Source: Rhabdophis nuchalis
Taxonomy: Eukaryota > Chordata > Lepidosauria > Squamata > Natricidae
DNA length: 64,000 nt
Assembly: GCA_039707465.1 (NCBI GenBank)
Contig: CM077643.1
Span: 335,078,919 to 335,142,918, forward strand
Direction of reading: 5' to 3'
The notes below the pieces were generated by a model. That model was not told where the DNA came from. It saw only the letters and a program-made list of their open reading frames with translations, and did not search any database. Below, piece after piece: positions 1 through 11,279 of this stretch. Position 1 is the stretch's first letter. Each line of letters starts with the position of its first letter. The translations under genes were made by a program, and so were the position numbers.

Positions 1-223
1 CACAAACTCCAGAGAACCTCTAGAGCAGGAGTGACAAATACTATCCTGTTGCAAGCCACAGGATTTTGTTGCCCCTGGGGAGCTGGGGTGGACGTGGCCT
101 GGTTGTCGTAGCCAACTGGATGAGCATGGACAGGCCCAGAACAGCAGGGGCTGGTTCCTCACCGTCTCTGAAATGGCCCGAGGGCCAACTCTGCATCCTA
201 TTGTGGGTCGGATTGCTCTAGAG

Positions 224-417
224 CAGTGGTTCTCAACCTGTGGGTCGGGACCCCTTTGGGGGTCGAACGACCCTTTCACAGGGGTCTCCTCAGACCATCG
301 GAAAACACATATTTTTGATGGTCTTAGCAACTGAGACACCAATTTTATGGTTGGGGTTACCACAACATGAGGAACTATATTAAAGGGTCGTGGCATTGGG
401 AAAGTTGAGAACCACTG
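224..417 (+). mobile_element. SPIN-like hAT MITE
   Basis: 194 bp starting CAGTGGTTCTCAACCTGTGG and ending GTTGAGAACCACTG, with a perfect 8-bp duplication ctctagag on both sides (216-223, 418-425). The interior (GACCCCTTTGGGGGTCGAAC; ACCACAACATGAGGAACT) matches, as I remember it, the non-autonomous SPIN elements known for horizontal spread among tetrapods. Confidence 0.75.
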
Positions 418-433
418 CTCTAGAGGTTCTAAA

Positions 434-534
434 CAGGGGTGTCCAACCTTGGCAATTAAAAGTTGTGAACTGGGTGGGGAATTCTGGGAGTTGAAGTCCA
501 TAAATCTTAAAGTTGCCAAGTTTAGATACCCCTG
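434..534 (+). mobile_element. Short hAT MITE (GGAGTTGAAGTCC family)
   Basis: 101 bp with ends CAGGGGTGTCCAACC and GATACCCCTG. The ttctaaa flank duplication lies at 427-433 and 535-541. The core ATTCTGGGAGTTGAAGTCCA is shared with copies at 1,580, 3,357, 3,968 and 56,036. It sits 8 bp from the end of the SPIN-like copy's right duplication. Confidence 0.7.
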
Positions 535-1045
535 TTCTAAACTATATTTTAAATCTGACAACAATCAGCATTATTTTTCTGAGCTGTTTTTTCCAGCACT
601 TAGCTTATTTTGTATTGTGTCTCCTAGATAGAAAAAATGTAAAAATTATTTGAATAATAATGCACTTGATAAAAAAAAAATATCTAGAACACTACAGTGC
701 CATTAACTGAATTCAATCTGTTGTTTGATTCAATGTATTATTATGGGAAATAATGACCATCCACATGTACATGATTCTGGGCAGTTAACCAGAATTTAAA
801 CAATATTCGAATGGTCGTATTTGGAAAAATATGCATACAATTCCATAACATATAGTACCCTTACTAGCTGTTAGGGGATACCCAACTCCTCCCTCAGCCC
901 AATGACTAAGGAATTCTGACTATAACATGTCAATTTCAAAAAAACTATTTCACAGGCTTTGTTATTTTTATACGGATTAAGTACAGCAACAGTGGCCAAT
1001 GAATAGAATTAATACCAGTAGTGATCTTTATAAGCAAATCCTTAC

Positions 1046-1126
1046 CCAATGGACTGGACCCAATGGTTTAGACAATAAAGGTTTTCCTACATGATTTGAA
1101 GGGACCTTTACTAATGTTTCTTTTAA
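1046..1126 (-). CDS. FAM98A: FAM98A coding exon 5 (last one inside the window)
   Basis: 81 bp, 27 codons, LKETLVKVPSNHVGKPLLSK then PLGPVHW. The acceptor is GTTACAG and the donor GTAAGG. The next exon, expected to continue the conserved domain, was not found between 1 and 1,045. Confidence 0.92.
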
Positions 1127-4100
1127 CTGTAACAAAATAAATTGTATTAGTGGATTATATAGAAAAAAAGCATAAATATGCAGATATTCAAATTTGTGTT
1201 TCAGATCTATGTATAATGAACATAATACAGGACAAGGTTTGTTCGAGGACATCTTTTCAACCCCGTTGCTCTCCCAACAATTATTCCAGATGATCACCCA
1301 ATCTTCCACTATTTTGAGAAGAATGTTGGACTGCAGGAGCAGAGAAGGAATTACCTCCTCTCTACTTACAAATGGAACTGCTTCTAAAGAATTTTAAAGA
1401 ATTCCATGTGGCATTATATTTTTTATAACAATTGCATGGTATAATACAAGTATTGTCTTGATAAAATAGGTAACTGTTGCAATGTTTTAAAAAATAAAAT
1501 GTATCAAATCAAAATAAAGTAAAAAGAATGATATAAAATCCATAGCATGTCAGTACCATTGCTAACACATCATTTAGTGTAGGGGTCCCCAACCTTTGCA
1601 ACTTTAAGTCTGAAGGACTTCAGCTCCCAGGCTTCTCCAGCCAGCTTTGCTGGCTGGAGAATTCTGGGAGCTGAAGTCCTTCAGACTTAAAGTTGCAAAG
1701 GTTGGAGACTCCTGATTTAGCGCAGCAAAACTTCATATTTAAGGAAAAAGATATAGTATTCAAAAACGGGTCATAGCTTCTTTATTCCAGCAATCTTAAA
1801 TACAGTATGAAATCTGCTGAGCATCTAATAGAGCCTAACATAATTGTTTACTACCTCTCTTCATTTTCTATTATAAAATTAATATTATGAAGACAGCTAC
1901 TATGCTTTCCCACATGGATCAATACCAAACTGGATGATTTTTGAAGAGCTCAATGTTTGTACCATTTTGGTTGGCATTATCTATGGATTCTTTAACTTGT
2001 AGAGGGACCAAGGGATCATGTGTTGTTGTTATTTTACATCAATAATATATTTTAAAATCCACAGAAAAACTTCAGTTCAAGAACATTTACAATTTATTTC
2101 AAGTAATTCTGAGAGGCAGGGGGGAAATGGAAGACTCCTGCATTAGCTGAAATAACTGAATGTCTTAAAATTAAGATTTTTTTTCTTTTTCATATTGTCA
2201 TGTTGCTGATAATTATGAAGAAGTAAGAGTTTATTCATAACACCTGGACACCATGTTCTACAAGCCAAATTGGGCATACAGTGGGATAATCGCTAAAGCA
2301 GGGGTCCCCAACCTTTTTTGCACCAGGGACCGGTTTCATTTTTAAAAAATTCTGCGGACCGGCTGGTGTAGAGGAGGAGTGGGGGGGGGGGGGAACAGGC
2401 GGCGCATGCACACGCAGGGGGGAGTCGGCTCACTCGGCCCTCTAGGGCCTCCAACGGCGCGAACGACCGCGCCTGCGCTCTCCCGCATCTGGTGCGCGCT
2501 CTGCCCAGGGGGCTGCTCCCTCCTCCTCCTCTCCGGCCCTGCGGCCCGGTTCCTATCAAGCCACGGGCCGGCACCGGTCCACGGACCGGGGGTTGGGAAC
2601 CCCTGCTCTAAAGGGTCTTTTTTTATACCTCTGCCGCTTAAAATGAGCCACCTAAAATAATTATAGAAAGGTGATCTTTTTGGTAATATTGCTACAATTG
2701 TTATAGCTATTCCCATTCCCAAGAAGGCTTACTATGTGCCTATTTTAATTACCTTTTCAGAATAATATGCCACAGTAATCACTACCTATGGATTGGAACT
2801 TACTGTATATTCAAACCTTTAGTTCTTACCTTTTTTTCTATTCCACTAAAGAACTGGAGCATTGTTATGTTGGCTGGGGGCTTTGACATGCCTAAAGCAA
2901 TGCATATGCCTTTTAATTCCTGAAATACTTCACTACCAGTGCCTTCCTGAGCTTTTTTCGGGGGAGCATTCACATACAGCATTTTAGCAGCTTCTAATTC
3001 TGAGATGAGGTATGCTGAAAGATGAAAAGTTAACCATTCAGTGCAGCAGAAGTCATTTTTAAAATGATTGCTTATTTTAAGCCAAGAATATAATTTTACA
3101 TGCTACATTGTGAGAAATGATTACATAAAAGAACAGCCTTAAACAGGATGACCTAAAGATAAATCCATAGCCAGTAACCATCCTGGCTAGAGAGCAGAGA
3201 ATAATTAATTGTTGAGTCAGAACATGGCATTGTTCATATAATTTTAAGGAAAATTAAACAGTGTAAATCACATACCTAAAATGGGAATTTATTTTTATGT
3301 ATTTTTCATAAACCAACCATACAAATTTGCACTCAAGAACAGTTTATATTCTAAACCAGGGGTCTGCAAAGTCGGCTCTTTTAAGACTGGTGGACTTCAA
3401 CTCCCAGAGTTCTGGGAGTTGAAGTCCACCAGTCTTAAAAGAGCCAACTTTGCAGACCCCTGTTCTAAACCACCAAAATGATGACTGTTCTAAACCACCA
3501 AAATGATGATGCAGAAAAACCTTCTGTTTCATAACATCACCTGTGAATTTCTTTTAACTGTCAAAGCAGATCATCTTGCCAGCAAATTTTATTCATAACA
3601 AGCAAGGGAAAATGTGCTTATCTTGATTCAACAACCAATACTGTAGCTACATGACTTCTGATTTACTTGGGATATGGCACAGTGGTACTCAAATATTCTT
3701 GGTTAATGTTATTCCATCCTATGAATAAGAGCAACTAACAAATTAGGATAGTACAAAATCTTAGTATTAAATTATTTCTTTTCCAGCAAGGTTAAATCTA
3801 GGTTCCCACTACAAATAGCAAAACATTGATGAAGGTGTCTTGTTTCTACAGACCAAAGGAATCAAGGCTCAATTAACAACAGCACAAGCAGGATTGTCCT
3901 GCTTCCTAATTAAGCAAAAATTCAAAAATTTTAATCTACTACAGTATTCCATGCATGCATTACCCATAGCAGGGGTCTCCAACCTTTGCAACTTTAAGTC
4001 TGAAGGACTTCAGCTCCCAGACTTCTCCAGCCAACTTTGCTTTCAGCACCTCCAATTTCAGTCTCTCTCCAATTACCATAAATCCCTTCCTGTGATTCTA

Positions 4101-7100
4101 AGCGGTTTACCACCATTTGCAGAATACTATAAGGGTAAAGGTTCCCCTCGAACATATGTGCTAGTCGTTCCCAACTCTAGCGGGAGGTGCTCATCTCCGT
4201 TTCAAAGCCGAAGAGCCAGCACTGTCCGAAGACAGTAGTCATATGGCCGGCATGACTAAACGCCGAAGGCACATGGAACAGTTACCTTCCCACCAAAGGT
4301 GGTTCCTATTTTTTTCTACTTGCATTTTTACATGCTTTCAAACTGCTAGGTTGGCAGAAGCTGGGACAAGTAGCAGGAGCTCACTCCGTTACTCCCTAGC
4401 GGTGCTAGGGATTCAAACTGCCGAACTGCCGACCTTTCTGATCAACAGAATACTATACTAACTGTATAATTATTTTCTTCATTTTTTACTGTTTTCTGAA
4501 GTTTCATTTAACTTACTGAGGAGCAGGAGGCAGTTTTTCTGATTGAGAAGGCGCTTGGTGACGTCTCCTGATGTTAGTGTTGTATAAGGACAATTCATTT
4601 CACCTAGTAACCCACTAATTTCAAGCTGGAACTCATCTGCTTCACTTGGACCTTAAGACACAGACATATTTAGGTTATAAAAATATCTCTCTCATTAAAT
4701 GTTCAAATAGTCAACATTGATTATTATTATTATTTTTTTATTACATTTATAGACCGCCCCCTCTTCCCCATGGGGAAGTTTAAATTGCACCGCTTTTCTG
4801 GAAAACACAATGAAATTGAAAGCTGGAATGCATTGTGAGCAAGGGGGGGGGGGGAAGGAATGATTCAATAGTAAACTAACATTTTTGACTATTCTTAATA
4901 AATATATGCACATAAATGGAACTATTCTTATTAGCTGGAGTGCTTAGTAGTTTTTTCTATCACAAAGGTACAAAACCTGTTACATTTATACTGAAGGAGA
5001 GATATAATAAATGTCAGGAGTACTAAAAATGACATAACTGTATAAATGATGCTGATTACTCACTGTTAGTTGCTTGTACATTTTCCTCTAGTTTGCAATA
5101 CAGCCTCAACTCTGAAACCAGCCAAGCACAGAGTTTGGTATATTCAGGGGAAGTGGCTCCATCAGAAGCTGCCAGGGTCAGAGCTCCATCTTCTAACAAT
5201 GGACCTTTGTAACTAATAAACAAAACAAACACATGATCTCTCAAATCCCTTCTGCGATGTATACGATACTCAATTCATTGTATATATAATAATAGAAATG
5301 ACAATAAAGATAGTCCTTGGATTGCGCCAGCAATTGGGACCAGGACTGTGGTCACTAGGGATGTAGTCATGAAGTATGTCATCACATGACTCCATAGTTT
5401 AGCTAGGCAATCCCAGCAGTCCTTACTATCTTAACCCCAGGAATGTACAGATCATTAAGCAGGGGGAAGGAAGAGTCACAGAAAGGTAAGAAGCATGAGG
5501 GACTGGGGGCCCGGGACCAATGCTGCAGGCAGGGGCAAGATAATAGCTGTGGGCAGGCAGCGGGAAGCATGGGTGGTCGAGTGAAGGCTGCAGGCTAGCG
5601 GGTGGGGCTGCTGAGGTTGTGTGCTAAGATCATGGGCAGATGAGGGGGGGTCAATCTCATACTCTGTAGTGGGAGTCTCCTCAGGAGAAAAAGTGGCAGG
5701 AGTGACTTATGGAAGCGATTTACATCTTTCCTTGCCCATTTCCCCATTGATTTCCTTGTGGGAAACAGACAATGAAATTTGCAAAAGGCGATCACTTTAC
5801 GATGGCTCACTGCAATGTCATAATTGCAAACTGGATATCAAGCATGCAGACCACAATCATGGAGATTCTGTGATGGCTGCAACTTCACAGATCAGCTTTA
5901 AGTCCCCCTCATTCAGAGAGGTTATAATTTGAAATAGTTGAACAAGTGATCATAACTTGAGAACCTATGTAGAATTGGAAATAATTACTGATTTTAAGGA
6001 AACTTCCTGCCAAATAAATGAGCTTAGAAGTATCATCTCCAAGAAATTCAAAGTTCTATTACATGCATGTTTACTTTTTCCTTGTTTCAATGATGTTCTA
6101 CCCTTATTTCTTTAACTTTTTGAGCTCATTGTATCAAGGACCTGTATTATGCAACAATGGGGATATCAATGGGACAAAATGCCAAATTTGTGGTCAAAAT
6201 CATATTTGGGGGAAATGGTGCTAGATATTCTATTGATTGTATATTACTTCAGTATTTAAAAATAGACAATACACTATCTGTCGAATTGTTGGAAATGTAT
6301 CAATCAAGTTGAATAGTTTTTCATTTTTGGTGGCAATACTGTAAAACTCACTTTTGAAAAATAATTTTAACACAATTAAAAAAAGTTTAAGGATGGATTT
6401 CTCTTCAAGTTGCTACTAAATATTACTAAATCTTAAGTAAGTGTTTATACTTTTTATATGCTTATTAAATTCTGTCATGTTCCATACAGACTCTTATGTA
6501 ATACTTAAATTTAAGAACAAGATATAATATAAAGTCATAGACACTTTATTAATGAAAATGTAATTAAATTTCAAGGTTGGAATTTAAGACAAAAAAGTTT
6601 TTTTTAAAGAAACTCTCATCCAAATTACTGATGTCCTTATACATCCAAAATAATCTCTCAGCTAAGTCTGTATATCACAGTGATAGCTAACCTTTTTTGG
6701 CTCGCGTGCCAAAAGCAGGGGGCCCCCGCAGGGGGGGGTCGTGCATGGGCGTGCCACACCCATAATGCTATGTGCGTGACCCCCTGCTTTCGGCACGCTT
6801 TTCTCGCCCTCCCCAGGCTCCAAAGGCTTCAGGAGCTTCCCTGAAGCCTCCAGAGGGCGAAAACCGGCCTCAAAAGAAGGCAGCTGGCTAGCACACACAT
6901 GCGCGCTAGTGCTGACAGGGCAACGCCTCGCATGCCCTAAGAAATGGTTCCACGTGCCACCTGTGGCACCCGTGCCATAGGTTCACCATCACTGGTATAT
7001 CAGGTTAATTACAGATTTTTAAAAATGAGATTCCCTGAGATTCCAAGTCCATACATATGTGACAATTCTCAATGGTTATAATGTCTACAGAGATTCTCAG

Positions 7101-10100
7101 TCATCCAAGTCATGGTTGTCCCAAAGGTGTTTTTTTTAGCTCAGAGCTTAAGAAACTTCTTGGATGAGAAGTGAAACATCTTCAAAGAAAAATCAGAAAG
7201 TCCAGTTGCCTCTTAAAAAAGCACCTTTGGGATTAATGGTTATAATATTACTTCCTACCGTGTTTCCCCGAAAATACAACATGTCCTGAAACTAAGGCCA
7301 TGCCACATTTTTCAGATGGGCAAAAATATAGGCCCCACCCCTGAAAATAAGTCCCCTGGACAACCCCACCTCCGGCCAGGCAGAGCGCCACTCACCAACC
7401 TAGTGGTATCCTGAAGGAGCCAAGATGCGGGAACCAGGGGGGCAAAGGCGCTCGCGTTGCTTGGTGCCTTCGGGATACCACTAGGTCAGTGAGCAGCATT
7501 GTGCCCAGCTAGAGAGGGGCTGTTCCGCTCCCCGATCATCCGCCTCCCAGCCTCACAATGCTCTGGTCCAGCTCTCCCTGCAGAGCCAGGTCATCTCCAC
7601 TGCCGCCCGGACACCCACGCCGCCGCCATCCCAGTATAGCTTTTTCTGCAGAAGTAGGCGGCTGTCTTCCGGCAATAGGGTCTGGGCATACACTCTATGG
7701 TTGTACGCTTTGCCAGTAGCCAGCCCACAATTTCTCTCTTTCCTCTGCCTTCATTTCTCTCCCCCCATTCTCTCATTTGTTTGGAGTCTCATAAAGACTC
7801 ATTTCTAGCAATTTTTACCAATGTAGAGGAGGGTGGCGGGGGGGGGGGGGGAGACGCCAGGCGCGTGTCCTAGAGCTCCTGAAGACTGACAGCTCCGCTG
7901 AGTTCCTTGCTCTTTCGTCAAGGGAAGCCCCTTGTAAAAAAAAACCTCATGAATTCAACTTGTGAGGTTTTTTTTACAAGGGGCTTCCCTGGACGAAAGG
8001 ACGAGGAATGTGATGGAGCTGGAAAGGTAAGAGGCGCGCCTTACTTCTTCCCCCCCCCCCCACCACCTGCCACCCCTCACTAAAGGGACGGCAGGGAAGG
8101 GAACCAGGCAGGCTGCCTTTACTATTGGAGCAAGGTGGACGGTATTGAGCCGTAAGGCGCACCTCTTACCTTTCCAGGTCCGGCGTGGTCCTCACCATTG
8201 TGTCCAGGGAAGCCTTGGTAAAAAAAACAAAAAACCCTTCTCACGAGTTCAAGAAGTTTGATTGAACTCGTGGGAAGGATTTTTTTTTTTTACCAGTGGC
8301 TTCCCTGTACACAATGGCGAGGACCGCGAAGGAGCTGGAAAGATAAAAGGTGCACCTCGCTTTTTGCCTGCCCCAGAAAATAATAAGCCCTCCCCCTATA
8401 ATAAGCCCAAAGCAATATTGCGTGGGTCAAAAAAAAAAAGACCCTGTCTTATTTTCGGGGAAACACAGTACTTCTAGTTACAATGATTAATGATTTGTAC
8501 TGCAAAATAGATCACCAATGGTTCTTAAAAAAACCTGTTAGGCACTTTTTGTCTTTGGTGATCATACAAAACTGCTGATTCTATCCATTTACAACAGCTA
8601 GAAAAAGATCATTTCAATAAAACTAATATAGTGTAATTATTAGAGCACTGGACCTAAATCATGAAAATCCAAGTTCATCTCTCCTTTAAACAACAGAACT
8701 CAGAGTTTGGAAGTTAAGGCATTTTCTCAGCTTATCTAACCAAGATGTTGCTGTGAGGATAAAACTAATGGAGAAGTCCATAGATGCAACTTTCAGTTTC
8801 CGGAGAAAAGGAATGATGAAAGTGCAATAAAATATCACTCAGTGATGCTGTAGTACATATGGTCCTCATTTAATAACCATTCCTTTGGTGACCACTTGAG
8901 CAGTCGTGGCACCAAATAAGTGGTACTTACAACATGTCCTCAAAGTTCTAGCTGTTGCAGGGTCCCCCATAGTCACATGATTGTGATCTGGGTGGTTGGC
9001 AACCAGTCTGGATTTCTCACCACGGCAGCATCCTATGGTCATGAGATCACAATCTGCAACCTTCTCTATTGGCTTCCACAACAAATTCAATGAGGAAGCC
9101 AGCAGGAAGTCGAAAATCACAATCACTGCTGTCGCTAAATGATGTGGTCTCATAATGATGTGCTTTACAACATTGTTCAGCTACGGAAATTCTAGTCCTG
9201 ACTACCATTGTCAAGCAAGAACTACTTGTATAACCATGGTATTTTATCTGTTCATAGGGCTTCTTTAGGGTACTGAATAATTATCAAAGCATGTTATGTT
9301 TTAAATTTGGAGAACACATTTCTGTGTATGTATAACTTCTATTGTACTAGCTGTGAGCACAGTAGCTGTATGAACACAGATCCCTACTATATGCCACAAA
9401 AATAAGGAGAATGGTAACTCCCACACTATCCTGTGACATTTTAAAAAGTTACTATAAGATTGTTCAGCTCCACTGGAGAGTCTATCAGTCCAACCTTCCT
9501 TAGTTTGATTGGTGCCTAGATGTAGTTCTCATAAACACATCTGGAAGACATTATGCTAGTTAAGCTAATCTAGACATTTTTGCAACATATTGCTGACATC
9601 AGCTCGCTATCAGAAGCATTCCAAATTGGTGAGTGTGACTGATTGAAACCTCACTCTTTTCAACCTGTATTGTATGCACTGGATGCACATGACAGGAGGT
9701 AGAGCATCAATAAACTGGTCCTTCCTACCACTCTGATTCTACAGATGCGCCTCTCTATCCTGCATAGAATAATCTTCTGCACATTGTTGAATCTTGTGTA
9801 GATATTAGTTTAGTTACAAGTTCTAAAGTGTACATCTTCTGCAAAAAGTGCATACACCATCATATTTTCTACAGGACTCAAAAGTATTACATTTGTATCA
9901 CAGATTACCACCTTACTATTTTCAATAGTCTAAGATTAAAGCCTTCAGGAATATTTATTGCAAATATTACTAAAACAGATGCTGTGATAACAAGAAATCA
10001 ATCCTACAGTTATTTAGGTGTCTGGATTTTCTCTGCAATGATTTATTATAATATTGTAATACTAGACAGATTAAACATATATACTCTACTCTCTCGAGCA

Positions 10101-10539
10101 TTGGGCAGCAACTGCATATTCTGAGATCCTCCTCCACCATCATAAATATACTTATTTTGCCCTTCCTTAGAAGGAGTTCCTAGCTGTGTTCCATCTAGAT
10201 TAGTTCCATTCTAACTTGACTTCAGTTACCATCAGGTATTCCAAGATCATTAACTGGAGTGAAAGGAGTGGATCTTCCTGTATATGATGCAAATTTTGTT
10301 TAAAAAGCCAACTGAAAGATCAACTGATAAATCTCCCACCCACCCCCCATGACAAAAGACATTTCAAAGAAGAGTCAGCAATTAAAGTTAATTGATTAGA
10401 GGAGAATCAGCCATGGGAATTAAGTGCCAGGAAAAAGAGAATTATCTTCAGAAGACATTGTGATCAGCCCAAGAGAAGGAGAGCATGCTAAAAAACAAAA
10501 CAAAAATGGTTTTATGGAAGAATTTAAAAAAGATCCAAC

Positions 10540-10612
<73 letters not shown>

Positions 10613-11125
10613 TTGGGTGTGCTTCAAGGTGCTGATTACCATCTTTAAAGCGCTCCATGGCACGGGACCTAGCTATCTGCGAGATCGCATCCTGCCCCAT
10701 ACATCCCTTCGACCGATTCGCTCGCACAGAGAGGGACTTCTCCGGGTGCCGTCCACTGGGCAATGCCAGCGGGCGACTCCCAGGGGAAGGGCCTTCTCTG
10801 TTGCAGGCCCTATCCTATGGAACGACCTACCCCCCCGACCTCAGAACAACTCCGGACCTCCGCTCCTTCCACCGAAAGCTCAAAACATATTTCTTCCAAC
10901 AGGCCGGCCTGGCCTAATCTATCTTTCACACCTCCAGTCTGTATATTTAAATTTTAATTGGGTTTTTAGGGGTTTAGTGTTTTAGGTTTTAGCGCAGGGT
11001 TATTGTAATTTAATTTAATTTTAGATATTTATATTGTTGTATCTTTTTATGTTTTATATTCCCTGTGCACCGCCCCGAGTCCCTTCAGGGAGAGGGAGCG
11101 GTGTACAAATAAACATTTCTATTCT

Positions 11126-11192
<67 letters not shown>

Positions 11193-11258
11193 TTCTCGTA
11201 CTCACCCGAGGTCTTCAAGTGACTCTAAAATGTCATTCTCCATGAGTTCCAACTCCAT
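1046..11258 (-). CDS. FAM98A: FAM98A, 5' part (five coding exons, 3' end outside window)
   Basis: FAM98A is an RNA-associated protein, known as a partner of the DDX1/RTCB tRNA-ligase complex, a PRMT1 substrate and a factor in lysosome positioning. Five exons on the minus strand (11,206-11,258; 5,064-5,212; 4,517-4,651; 2,830-3,014; 1,046-1,126) have GT-AG junctions and agreeing phases, giving 201 residues. They run from MELELMENDILESLEDLG through YKGPLLEDGAL, CAWLVSELRLYCKLEENVQ, GLLGEMNCPY, NAPPKKAQEG and ALGMSKPPANIT to HVGKPLLSKPLGP. This is the conserved N-terminal helical (calponin-homology-like) domain. The start wording and the PPKKAQEG segment fit paralogue A rather than B or C; I judged this from remembered family sequences. 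The remaining exons, including the Gly/Arg-rich tail, would lie left of base 1. Introns are packed with transposons. No frameshift or internal stop is seen. Confidence 0.93.
1580..1714 (+). mobile_element. Hairpin hAT MITE
   Basis: 135 bp that is almost wholly an inverted repeat: the left arm (CAACCTTTGCAACTTTAAGT) and the right arm (ACTTAAAGTTGCAAAGGTTG) pair across a short GCTGG spacer. Flanks atttagtg and atttagcg form a 7-of-8 duplication. Confidence 0.7.
2299..2605 (+). mobile_element. hAT-type MITE, CAGGGGTCCCCAACC ends
   Basis: 307 bp, GC-rich, with ends CAGGGGTCCCCAACCTTTT and GGGGGTTGGGAACCCCTG. Flanks cgctaaag and ctctaaag match at 7 of 8. It shares ends and the ACCGGT-rich interior with the 1,075-bp copy at 45,252. 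The open frames through it are spurious. Confidence 0.7.
2830..3014 (-). CDS. FAM98A: FAM98A coding exon 4
   Basis: 185 bp encoding TYLISELEAAKMLYVNAPPK to QFFSGIEKK. The acceptor is CTTTCAG and the donor GTAAGAAC. It ends in phase 0. Confidence 0.95.
3357..3462 (+). mobile_element. Hairpin hAT MITE
   Basis: 106-bp near-perfect palindrome, CAGGGGTCTGCAAAGT to ACTTTGCAGACCCCTG, with a perfect duplication ttctaaac (3,349-3,356 and 3,463-3,470). Confidence 0.75.
3461..3510 (+). repeat. 25-bp tandem duplication
   Basis: TGTTCTAAACCACCAAAATG plus ATGAC occurs twice in a row, starting at 3,461 and 3,486, directly beside the MITE end. Confidence 0.7.
3968..4045 (+). mobile_element. Truncated hairpin MITE (left arm only)
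   Basis: CAGGGGTCTCCAACCTTTGC, then the same arm as the element at 1,580, stopping at about 4,045 without the right arm. Confidence 0.6.
4131..4446 (-). mobile_element. Sauria-type tRNA SINE
   Basis: The reverse-strand copy ends (left side) with the (GTAAAG)-type tail AAGGGTAAAGGTTCCCCTCG. It contains ACATATGTGCTAGTCGTTCC and the GGCCGGCATGACTAA block. A perfect 10-bp duplication agaatactat lies at 4,121-4,130 and 4,447-4,456. It sits in FAM98A intron 3. Confidence 0.85.
4517..4651 (-). CDS. FAM98A: FAM98A coding exon 3
   Basis: 135 bp encoding SPSEADEFQLEISGLLGEMN, then CPYTTLTSGDVTKRLLNQKN and CLLLL. It has no start codon of its own. The acceptor CTTAAG and donor GTAAGT fit, and phase 1 at the end joins exon 4 to give LLTYLISEL. 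Confidence 0.94.
4722..4790 (-). mobile_element. LINE 3' end remnant
   Basis: Read on the minus strand, GGGGGCGGTCTATAAATGTA runs into an (ATA/ATT) tail, the usual end of squamate CR1/L2-like LINEs. Confidence 0.5.
5064..5212 (-). CDS. FAM98A: FAM98A coding exon 2
   Basis: 149 bp encoding YKGPLLEDGALTLAASDGA through KLEENVQATN. The acceptor is TTTATTAG and the donor GTGAGT. It leaves one nucleotide that joins exon 3 as a serine codon. Confidence 0.95.
5310..5430 (+). mobile_element. Degenerate inverted-repeat DNA element (GTCCTYGACTTA family)
   Basis: AGTCCTTGGATTGCGCCAGC and ATGTCATCACATGACTCC resemble the start and middle of the family seen better at 39,741 and 40,093. Strongly decayed. 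Confidence 0.35.
6678..6994 (+). mobile_element. hAT-type MITE, CAGTGATAGCTAACC ends
   Basis: 317 bp with ends CAGTGATAGCTAACCTTTTT and GGTTCACCATCACTG. A perfect 8-bp duplication gtatatca lies at 6,670-6,677 and 6,995-7,002. Confidence 0.75.
7105..7235 (+). mobile_element. Unclassified interspersed repeat fragment
   Basis: Contains CTTGGATGAGAAGTGAAACA and GAAAGTCCAGTTGCCTCTT. I associate this module with a repeat common in fish and reptiles (possibly Penelope-like), but the class is not certain. Confidence 0.35.
7257..8470 (+). mobile_element. 1.2-kb inverted-repeat DNA element (GTGTTTCCCCGAAAATA ends)
   Basis: Ends CCGTGTTTCCCCGAAAATAC and TTATTTTCGGGGAAACACAG are inverted repeats flanked by TA, fitting a Tc1/mariner-like or related element. 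Inside are two more hairpins (7,932-7,990 and 8,214-8,312) built from GGCTTCCCT arms. No transposase frame is visible, so it is non-autonomous. A decayed relative lies at 44,282. Confidence 0.6.
8640..8775 (+). mobile_element. Decayed tRNA SINE
   Basis: GTGTAATTATTAGAGCACTG GACC and the later TTCTCAGCTTATCTAACC resemble the better SINE copy at 47,981. Confidence 0.35.
8868..9230 (+). mobile_element. Inverted-repeat DNA element (GTCCTYGACTTA family)
   Basis: TATGGTCCTCATTTAATAAC at the start and CAAGAACTACTTGTA at the end, with the GGCAACC / TCACATGATTGTGATC middle typical of the family. About 360 bp, in FAM98A intron 1. Confidence 0.5.
10541..10612 (+). repeat. (ATAG)18 microsatellite
   Basis: 72 bp of uninterrupted ATAG/GATA units, directly abutting a CR1 fragment. 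GATA arrays are abundant in snakes (Bkm-type), and CR1 tails are known to seed ATAG/AATAG arrays there. Confidence 0.95.
10613..11130 (+). mobile_element. CR1 LINE, 5'-truncated 3' end
   Basis: Starts inside the reverse-transcriptase C terminus ([38 protein letters not shown]). It then has the CR1 3' end TGCACCGCCCCGAGTCCCTT and TACAAATAAA, followed by an ATTCTATTCT tail. Frameshifts break the frame. Confidence 0.85.
11131..11189 (+). repeat. (AT)n microsatellite
   Basis: About 59 bp of AT dinucleotides between the CR1 tail and FAM98A exon 1, ending 17 bp from the splice donor. Confidence 0.95.
11206..11258 (-). CDS. FAM98A: FAM98A coding exon 1
   Basis: The ATG at 11,258-11,256 opens MELELMENDILESLEDLG. 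The exon holds 17 codons plus 2 nt and ends CTCGG before the donor GTGAGT. The split glycine codon is completed by the first base of exon 2. A second ATG, five codons in, could also serve as start. Confidence 0.9.
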
Positions 11259-11279
11259 CCTGGGGCTTCAGAATGAACA

